Shown here: piece by piece, positions 6,851 through 12,448 of the stretch
Layout: each line of letters opens with the position of its first letter
How positions within the stretch are numbered: the first letter of the stretch is position 1
Source: an uncultured Planctomycetaceae bacterium
GTDB taxonomy: Bacteria; Planctomycetota; Planctomycetia; Pirellulales; Pirellulaceae
Reading direction: 5' to 3'
Assembly: GCA_937904535.1 (NCBI GenBank)
Contig: CALELC010000246.1
Coordinates: 1-12,448, forward strand
DNA: 12,448 nt
The notes under the pieces: model-generated
The model's input: the letters and a program-made list of their open reading frames with translations, nothing else
Told to the model about the DNA's origin: nothing
The model's database searches: none
Position numbers and translations under genes: made by a program

Positions 6851-8170
6851 ATGAGATCGATGAGATTGGCGGTACTCGGATTGATGCTTTGGTCGGTGGC
6901 ACTCGACACCACGGCGGATGACTGGCCACAGTGGCGGGGGCCGCAGCGTGATGCACAGTGGAATGAGGACGGCATCGTCAGCGAACTGCCCGCCGGCCAG
7001 TTGCCTCGCAAGTGGACAGCCCAGGTCGCATCAGGATACAGCGGCCCGACGGTCGCCGACGGGCGGGTGTTTGTGACCGATCGAGTGAGCCAAGAACTGC
7101 AGACCGGTGATGGCGATCAAGAACGCGTGCTGTGCTTTGATGCGGAGACGGGCCAGTCGCTGTGGACTTATGCCTACGACGCGCCCTACACGATCAGCTA
7201 CCGCGCGGGGCCACGGGCAGCGGTCACAGTCGACGGCGAACTCGCCTACGCAGTCGGTGCGATGGGTCACTTTCACTGTCTTAATGTCACCGACGGCAGC
7301 GTGGTTTGGCAGCGAGATCTCAACGCCGATTACCAGATCGAGATGCCGATTTGGGGCATCGCCGCGGCGCCGTTCATCTACGAAAACCTGGTGATCCAAC
7401 AGGTTGGCGGCAAGAACGGCGCGAGCGTCGTCGCTTTTGAGAAATCGACCGGCCAAGAGATGTGGAAGGCACTGAATGATCGGGCGCAGTACTCGACGCC
7501 GACATTAATCCAACAGGCCGGACGAGACGTGCTTGTGTGTTGGACCGGCGACAGCATCACCGCGCTCGACCCACGCGGCGGCACAACGCTGTGGAGCTAT
7601 CCCTTCCGGCCGAGCAAGATGCCGATCGGGATCTCAACCCCGGTGGTCTCCAATGAGCAACTGTTCGTGACCTCGTTTTATGATGGTTCGGTGCTGCTGC
7701 ATGTTCCGAAGGATCGCGTTGGCTTCGAACTGATCTGGAAACGGGTGGGCAGCAGCGAGCAGAACACCGACGCCCTGCAGTCGATGATCAGCAACCCGAT
7801 CTTCCTGAATGGCTACATCTATGGTGTCGATAGCTATGGCGAGTTCCGCTGTCTCGACACTGCGACCGGCGACCGGATCTGGGAAGACAAGACGCTGGTC
7901 AAACCCAATCGCTGGGCGACGATCCACATGGTTCAGCGTGGCCAACAGATCTGGATGTTCAATGAACAAGGCGAATTGTTGCTCACCGAGTTATCACCCC
8001 AGGGTGTCCAGGTACGCTCACGCACCCATGTAATCGCTCCAACTCGGGTGCAATTGGCCAGACGCGATCAAGGTGTTTGTTGGGCGCCGCCGGCTTTCGC
8101 CAACCGTTCGATCTACGTCCGCAGCGATAACGAATTGGTCTGTTGTTCACTGGCGGCCGAGGGTGAGTGA
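6851..8170 (+). CDS. Exported PQQ-like beta-propeller repeat protein
   Basis: The 439-residue protein has a signal peptide at its start (MRLAVLGLMLWSVAL, then a likely cleavage before DDWPQWRGP). DWPQWRGP is the standard opening of planctomycete PQQ_2 propeller proteins. Blade repeats of the form (L/F)D-x-TG-x-x-x-W recur: FDAETGQSLW (96-105), LNVTDGSVVW (144-153), FEKSTGQEMW (196-205), LDPRGGTTLW (239-248) and LDTATGDRIW (335-344). This predicts a seven- or eight-bladed propeller. Such proteins are usually periplasmic scaffolds or binding proteins; there is no evidence that this one binds PQQ or is a dehydrogenase. The ATG at 6851 was chosen because GGGAAG lies 4 nt upstream; ATG 6839 and 6860 are alternatives. 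It diverges from the sulfatase gene and precedes the DUF1592-type gene by 185 bp. Confidence 0.88.
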   Translation: MRSMRLAVLGLMLWSVALDTTADDWPQWRGPQRDAQWNEDGIVSELPAGQLPRKWTAQVASGYSGPTVADGRVFVTDRVSQELQTGDGDQERVLCFDAETGQSLWTYAYDAPYTISYRAGPRAAVTVDGELAYAVGAMGHFHCLNVTDGSVVWQRDLNADYQIEMPIWGIAAAPFIYENLVIQQVGGKNGASVVAFEKSTGQEMWKALNDRAQYSTPTLIQQAGRDVLVCWTGDSITALDPRGGTTLWSYPFRPSKMPIGISTPVVSNEQLFVTSFYDGSVLLHVPKDRVGFELIWKRVGSSEQNTDALQSMISNPIFLNGYIYGVDSYGEFRCLDTATGDRIWEDKTLVKPNRWATIHMVQRGQQIWMFNEQGELLLTELSPQGVQVRSRTHVIAPTRVQLARRDQGVCWAPPAFANRSIYVRSDNELVCCSLAAEGE

Positions 8171-8204
8171 ACCGCAACCAGTCGGCTGTAGGCGAGCCAA
8201 AGTC

Positions 8205-8233
8205 TGTACACGGCGTCACGAAAGGACGATAAT
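8205..8233 (+). promoter_or_regulatory. Sigma70-like promoter candidate for the DUF1592-DUF1552 pair
   Basis: TGTACA (8205-8210) is followed after 17 nt by GATAAT (8228-8233). These match four of six and five of six consensus positions. The predicted leader is about 115 nt, and the -10 box lies in the loop of a possible hairpin (8218-8253). If real, the cytochrome-like gene has its own promoter and does not depend on the propeller gene. Confidence 0.35.
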
Positions 8234-8253
8234 GGCCGGTCCTGCCTTTTCGT
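8218..8253. repeat. Imperfect nested hairpin after the propeller gene
   Basis: ACGAAA (8218-8223) pairs with TTTCGT (8248-8253) and the adjoining GGAC (8224-8227) pairs with GTCC (8239-8242), leaving a 5-nt bulge and an 11-nt loop. The stem begins 47 bp after the propeller stop and ends in TTTTCGT. It could terminate that transcript weakly, although it overlaps the promoter candidate for the next gene. Confidence 0.25.
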
Positions 8254-8355
8254 CCGCCGGCTGCTGGACAGGGTGCGACGTGCATCGCAGCCTTCCTTGT
8301 TGCCGCCTGGCTCACTCCGCTGATTTTCTCCACTCGCTCCCTCCCCTCGTCGTCT

Positions 8356-11343
8356 ATGCGAAGCGCCATTTTTCTCCTTTCACTTGCTGCGGTCGTACTG
8401 TCCGCTGCCTTCGGTTCGCAGACGGTGAACGCTGAGGAGCCGGTCGAATCGTTGCCGGGTCTCAGTCAGACCGAGCAAATGTTGACTGAGGTGATCACGC
8501 CGTTTCTGACGAACTACTGTCACGACTGTCATGGTGCTGACGTGCAGGAGGCGCAGCTGGATCTAAGCCAGTATCGGTCGCTGGCCGACATCGAGTCTCA
8601 TCATCAAACCTGGGAAGAGGTGCTGCACCGAATCGAGGCGCATGAGATGCCGCCAGAAGAGATGGAGCAGCCGAGCGACGAGTTGCGGCGGCAAGTTACG
8701 CAGTGGATTCGCACCGTGCGGCGCGAGGCCGCCGTGCGCAGTTCGGGCGACCCGGGGCCCGTGGTCACACGCCGTCTGAGCAACGCTGAATACAACTACA
8801 CGACTCGTGATTTGACCGGCGTGGACCTGCGGCCCACTCGTGATTTTCCGGTGGATCCCGCCAACGAGGCGGGCTTTGATAACAGCGGTGAATCGCTGAC
8901 GATGTCACCGGCACTGATGCAAAAGTACCTCGGCGCAGCTCGTGAAATCGCTGATCACCTGGTGCTCAAGCCGCACGGTTTTGCGTTTGCTCCGCACCCG
9001 GTGATGACCGAGACCGACCGCGACAAATACTGTGTCAAACGGATCGTCGAGTTCTATTACCGGCAGCCGACCGATTACGCCGATTACTTTTTCGCGGCTT
9101 GGACATTCAAGATCCGACGCGCGGCTGGACAGGCGGATGACCTAACGCTGGAGGACGTTGCGGCCGAACACCACATCAGCCTGAAGTATCTGAAGGTGGT
9201 GTGGTCGATTCTGGAAGCTGAACAGCATGATTGGGGACCGCTGCGCAGCTTGCAACAAATGTGGCGAGACTTGCCTCAGGACGGTTCCGGTAAGCACGTC
9301 GCCCGCAGCCGGTCTCGGGTGATGCGAAATACGGTTGCGGATTGGCGGCGGCGGCTCGAGCCGACGTTCCCGAACCTTGATCTCCGTGGCAGCAACCGGG
9401 GATCGCAACCGTTTGTGTTGTGGAAGAATCACAAATACGCCGCTCACCGCCGTAGCTATGTGCCCGAAACGATCGAGGCGATCAAAGCGGGTTCGACCCA
9501 GGCGGAGAAGTTTCCAGAACTCGTAGCTCCTGAGGATCCAAGCGAACGGAAAGCGTTTGACGCGTCTTTGCAACGATTTTGTGATGCCTTCCCCGATGCG
9601 TTTTACATTTCGGAACGCGGCCGCGATTATCTGGGTACTTCCAAGGATGAGCAGGAAAAAGGGCGGCTGCTCAGCGCCGGTTTTCACAGCATGATGGGTT
9701 ACTATCGAGATGACGCCCCGCTGTACGACATGATCCTCGACCCGGCGGCGCAACGGGAACTCGATCAGCTGTGGCAAGAGCTCGACTTTGTGACTTCGGC
9801 CCCGATGCGGCAATACACCGGGTTCATCTGGTTTGACCGCACCGACTCGCTCTACATGCGCGACGAAGTCTTTGACTTTGCGCGCGCCGAAGACAAAGAC
9901 GTGACTACCGAATCGATGATCGAGCGGCTGGCGGAGGTCTATCTGGCGAAGGCGCGTCGCAATGGTGGCAGCGGAGAAGTGCTGCAGTCGATCGAGCGCT
10001 ACTTCCGGGACATCAACGAACAGATCCGGGCTGTCGAACGGGCGCGGCTGGCGGCCGAGCCGACCCACCTGGAAGCGCTGCTGGAGTTCGCGCGGCGCGC
10101 CTATCGACGACCGCTGACCGAGGCGGAACAGGCCGACCTGTTAGCGTTTTACCGCCAACTCCGCGAGGTCGACGAACTGGCACATGAGGATGCGATGCAG
10201 GATTGTGTGGTCGCGATCCTCATGTCGCCCAATTTCTGTTACCGCGTTGATCTGCTACCGACGGCGGAGGAACGCGGTCCGCTGACCGACCTGGAACTGG
10301 CCAGTCGCCTGAGTTATTTCCTCTGGTCGAGTATGCCTGATGAGGAACTGCTGGGGATGGCCGAAGTGGGCCAGTTGCGAAATCCTGAGGTGCTGGTGGC
10401 TCAGGCCAAACGGATGCTGCGTGATGAACGGGCAGCGGCGCTAGCGACTGAGTTTGCCGGCAATTGGCTCGGTTTTCGCCGCTTTGAACAGCACAACAGC
10501 GTCGATCGCGAGCGGTTTCCGGCCTTCACGGATTCGCTGCGACAGGCGATGTTTGAAGAGCCGCTCCACTTCTTTATCGACTTGATCCGTCGTGACGGCT
10601 CGGTGCTCGACTTCATCACGGCGCGGCACACCTTCGTCAACGCGGAACTGGCGCAGCACTACGGGATCGAGTCGCTAGACTTTGATTTGGGCCCGTGGCA
10701 GCGAGTCGACGATGCGCGGCCGTATCACCGCGGTGGCTTATTACCGATGGCGGTGTTTCAAACCCAGAACGCGCCTGGCTTGCGGACCAGTCCCGTCAAA
10801 CGTGGTTACTGGGTGGTGCGGAGGTTGTTGGGCGAGCGGATTCCACCGCCTCCGCCTGACGTTCCCGAGTTGCCCGAAGACGAACAGGCACTGGGCGAAT
10901 TGACGCTGGCTGAGACATTGGCCAAACACCGGGAGCATAAGAGCTGCGCGGCTTGTCATGATCGCTTCGACGCTGTCGGCTTAGCGTTTGAGAACTATGG
11001 GCCGGTGGGCGAATGGCGCACACTCGATCTCGGTGGGCGTGAGATTGACGCTCGAGCCGAATTTCCCGGTGGCATGCAAGGTGAGGGGCTTGAGGGGCTG
11101 CTCAGCTATTTGCACGACCAGCGGCAGGACGAGTTCGTTGATAACCTTTGTCGCAAGCTGTTATCCTATGCCCTGGGTCGCAACTTGCTGCTCTCCGACG
11201 ATGAGTTGGTTGAGTCGATGCGAGCGCGGCTGGCTGAGGACGATCACCGCTTCAGTGGTATGATTACCACGATCATCACCAGTTCGCAGTTCCTCGAAAA
11301 ACGGGGCCGCGACGGACTTGTAAAGGATGCCCACCATGAGTGA
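8356..11343 (+). CDS. Exported planctomycete cytochrome-like protein, DUF1587-DUF1595-DUF1592-DUF1588-DUF1585
   Basis: The 995-residue protein has a signal peptide (hydrophobic 4-20, cleavage near VNA-EEP). Residues ~48-120 are a planctomycete-type cytochrome c domain with a haem-binding CHDCH (Cys55, Cys58, His59) and an EMPPEEM segment (97-103) whose Met98 may be the axial ligand. DUF1587 lies at ~137-200 (RRLSNAEYNYTTRDLTG). DUF1595 is at ~571-631, DUF1592 at ~641-768, DUF1588 at ~785-885 with a second CxxCH (CAACH, 864-868), and DUF1585 at ~900-985. Between DUF1587 and DUF1595 lie about 370 residues I cannot assign. Members of this family are nearly always followed by a DUF1552 gene, as here, with an 8-bp overlap. 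The role is unproven; a periplasmic redox or polymer-processing complex is a common suggestion. The ATG at 8356 is set by the signal peptide; the leader before it is pyrimidine-rich and has no SD. Confidence 0.92.
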   Translation: MRSAIFLLSLAAVVLSAAFGSQTVNAEEPVESLPGLSQTEQMLTEVITPFLTNYCHDCHGADVQEAQLDLSQYRSLADIESHHQTWEEVLHRIEAHEMPPEEMEQPSDELRRQVTQWIRTVRREAAVRSSGDPGPVVTRRLSNAEYNYTTRDLTGVDLRPTRDFPVDPANEAGFDNSGESLTMSPALMQKYLGAAREIADHLVLKPHGFAFAPHPVMTETDRDKYCVKRIVEFYYRQPTDYADYFFAAWTFKIRRAAGQADDLTLEDVAAEHHISLKYLKVVWSILEAEQHDWGPLRSLQQMWRDLPQDGSGKHVARSRSRVMRNTVADWRRRLEPTFPNLDLRGSNRGSQPFVLWKNHKYAAHRRSYVPETIEAIKAGSTQAEKFPELVAPEDPSERKAFDASLQRFCDAFPDAFYISERGRDYLGTSKDEQEKGRLLSAGFHSMMGYYRDDAPLYDMILDPAAQRELDQLWQELDFVTSAPMRQYTGFIWFDRTDSLYMRDEVFDFARAEDKDVTTESMIERLAEVYLAKARRNGGSGEVLQSIERYFRDINEQIRAVERARLAAEPTHLEALLEFARRAYRRPLTEAEQADLLAFYRQLREVDELAHEDAMQDCVVAILMSPNFCYRVDLLPTAEERGPLTDLELASRLSYFLWSSMPDEELLGMAEVGQLRNPEVLVAQAKRMLRDERAAALATEFAGNWLGFRRFEQHNSVDRERFPAFTDSLRQAMFEEPLHFFIDLIRRDGSVLDFITARHTFVNAELAQHYGIESLDFDLGPWQRVDDARPYHRGGLLPMAVFQTQNAPGLRTSPVKRGYWVVRRLLGERIPPPPPDVPELPEDEQALGELTLAETLAKHREHKSCAACHDRFDAVGLAFENYGPVGEWRTLDLGGREIDARAEFPGGMQGEGLEGLLSYLHDQRQDEFVDNLCRKLLSYALGRNLLLSDDELVESMRARLAEDDHRFSGMITTIITSSQFLEKRGRDGLVKDAHHE
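11322..11327 (+). promoter_or_regulatory. Shine-Dalgarno site for the DUF1552 gene
   Basis: AAAGGA lies 8 nt before ATG 11336 and is embedded in the last codons of the preceding gene. It decides the start of the DUF1552 gene and contrasts with the missing SD of its partner. This supports separate ribosome entry or re-initiation within one transcript. Confidence 0.6.
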
Positions 11344-12448
11344 CTCTCGCTCCGCTTCGTCGACCCGATCACAGCGCCCCGGTGCTGCCAAACTTTCACG
11401 CCGGACACTGCTCCGCGGTACGGGCGTAGCGATGGCCTTGCCCTGGCTCGAGTCGATTCCGGTCTGGGGATCACCTGCCGCGGAGCCGGGCGCAGCGTCG
11501 CCTCATCCCAAGCGATTTGCCGCCTTGTTTATGGCTTGCGGGGTCAACTCCAAGCACTGGTGGGCGAAGGGCAGTGGAGCTGAGATGGAACTTGGCCAGA
11601 GCCTGCAGCCGATGGAAAAACTGAAGTCGAAGATGAATTTCATCTCCGGCTTGTTCAACGAGAACGCTACGGGTGTCGGCATCCACCCGGGACAAACCGG
11701 CAACATCCTCTCGGGCGCGTCGCTGCAAAAAGGGTCGGAACTGCGCGGCGGGATCAGCATTGATCAGATGCTGGCCAATCATTTTGGCCAGGAAACGGCT
11801 CAGCCGAGTTTGGTGTTGGGGTGCGAGCAACCGGTGACCGGCTATCACGAAACCAACTTTTCGATGGCTTATAGCTCCCACATTTCATGGCAAAACGCGA
11901 CCTCGCCGGTGCCGATGGAAGTCTACCCGTCGCTGGCGTTTGACAGCCTGTTCGATAATCGAGGCAGCCGCCGCAACAAGAGCGTGCTGGACCGAGTGAA
12001 GGAACATGCGGCTAGCTTGAGTCGCCAGACGAGCGCTTCGGATCGCGTGAAGTTGGAAGAATATCTCAGCAGCGTCCGCGAAGTCGAAAAACGCGTGGTG
12101 CGGATGCGTGACGAAGAAAGCAGTGCAGTCGAGCGGGCGGAGCGACTCGGCCAACCGCTGGTCACGATGGCGCGGCCGGACAACGGCTTGCCCGAGGACA
12201 TCCGCGAGCACATGCAGCTGATGTGTGACATCGTGGCGCTGGCTTTCCAAACCGACAAGACTCGCGTGGCAACGTTGCTGTTATGCCGCGACATCTCGGG
12301 ATTGTTCTATCCGTTCCTCGATGTCCGCAAAACGCACCATTCCGCGTCACACGATGATCTGTCTGACGATTACGAGCGAATTTCGCGGTACTACTGCTCG
12401 CAGATGGCATACTTGGCCAGCCGCTTAGATGCGATGCCCGAAGGCGAT
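11336..12448 (+). CDS. Tat-exported DUF1552 protein (3' end outside window)
   Basis: An open frame of 371 codons starts at ATG 11336 and runs to the right edge without a stop, so the protein is partial. SRRTLLRGTGVAMALPWLES (about residues 22-41) is a twin-arginine signal like those of other DUF1552 proteins, implying export in a folded state. The following sequence has the family's conserved features: ALFMACGVNSKHWW, FISGLFNENATGVGIHPG, ISIDQMLANHFG, PSLVLGCEQPVTGYHETNF and EYLSSVREVEKRV. Family members usually run to roughly 440-470 residues, so perhaps 70-100 are missing. The function is unknown; the gene is the constant partner of DUF1592-type cytochrome-like genes and overlaps its partner by 8 bp, which indicates translational coupling. 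No cofactor-binding motif is obvious. Confidence 0.9.
   Translation, partial: MSDSRSASSTRSQRPGAAKLSRRTLLRGTGVAMALPWLESIPVWGSPAAEPGAASPHPKRFAALFMACGVNSKHWWAKGSGAEMELGQSLQPMEKLKSKMNFISGLFNENATGVGIHPGQTGNILSGASLQKGSELRGGISIDQMLANHFGQETAQPSLVLGCEQPVTGYHETNFSMAYSSHISWQNATSPVPMEVYPSLAFDSLFDNRGSRRNKSVLDRVKEHAASLSRQTSASDRVKLEEYLSSVREVEKRVVRMRDEESSAVERAERLGQPLVTMARPDNGLPEDIREHMQLMCDIVALAFQTDKTRVATLLLCRDISGLFYPFLDVRKTHHSASHDDLSDDYERISRYYCSQMAYLASRLDAMPEGD

Noticed and set aside
8073..8435. Small gene in the gap between the propeller and the DUF1592-type gene
   Set aside because: The open frame overlaps both flanking genes and has no start site or motif of its own.
9142..10068. Long open frame (308 codons) on the minus strand inside the DUF1592-type gene
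   Set aside because: It lies wholly antisense to a well-supported family protein, has no recognisable motif or signal, and is expected in GC-rich DNA.

Overview
The window looks like a piece of a planctomycete chromosome (phylum Planctomycetota, most like Pirellulaceae). The assignment rests on gene content. A cytochrome/DUF1587-1595-1592-1588-1585 protein overlaps a Tat-exported DUF1552 protein. Next to this pair are a periplasmic PQQ-type beta-propeller, a formylglycine sulfatase and a ceramidase-like/LamG protein. The DNA is GC-rich by eye, and several genes lack a clear Shine-Dalgarno site. No tRNA, rRNA, CRISPR array, insertion sequence or phage gene was found.

Layout from left to right. 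1-176 (+) is probably the 3' end of an unrecognised gene with a very basic tail. 434-1441 (+) is a lipoprotein of the S49 (SppA) fold. 1627-2724 (-) is a zinc-ribbon, Ala/Pro-rich, single-pass membrane protein that converges on it. 2995-5136 (-) is an exported neutral-ceramidase-like protein fused to a LamG domain. 5274-6650 (-) is an exported sulfatase. A roughly 200-bp divergent region separates the sulfatase from 6851-8170 (+), a PQQ-like beta-propeller. 8356-11343 (+) is the large DUF1592-family cytochrome-like protein. 11336-12448 (+) is the DUF1552 protein, overlapping it by 8 bp and running off the right edge.

All the recognisable proteins carry export signals or membrane anchors, so the region serves the cell envelope and periplasm. 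The sulfatase and the ceramidase-like/LamG protein suggest hydrolysis of sulfated or glyco-/lipid-conjugated extracellular polymers. The propeller, cytochrome-like and DUF1552 proteins are typical planctomycete companions whose substrate is not known. That they cooperate is an inference from neighbourhood only.

The most notable observation is that the S49 lipoprotein appears to have lost both catalytic residues (Ser to Gly and Lys to Val) while keeping the fold motifs and their 52-residue spacing, so it is probably a pseudo-protease. The ceramidase-like protein keeps its metal-site motifs but has a changed nucleophile motif. I see no complete, clearly new multi-gene defence or mobile system here.
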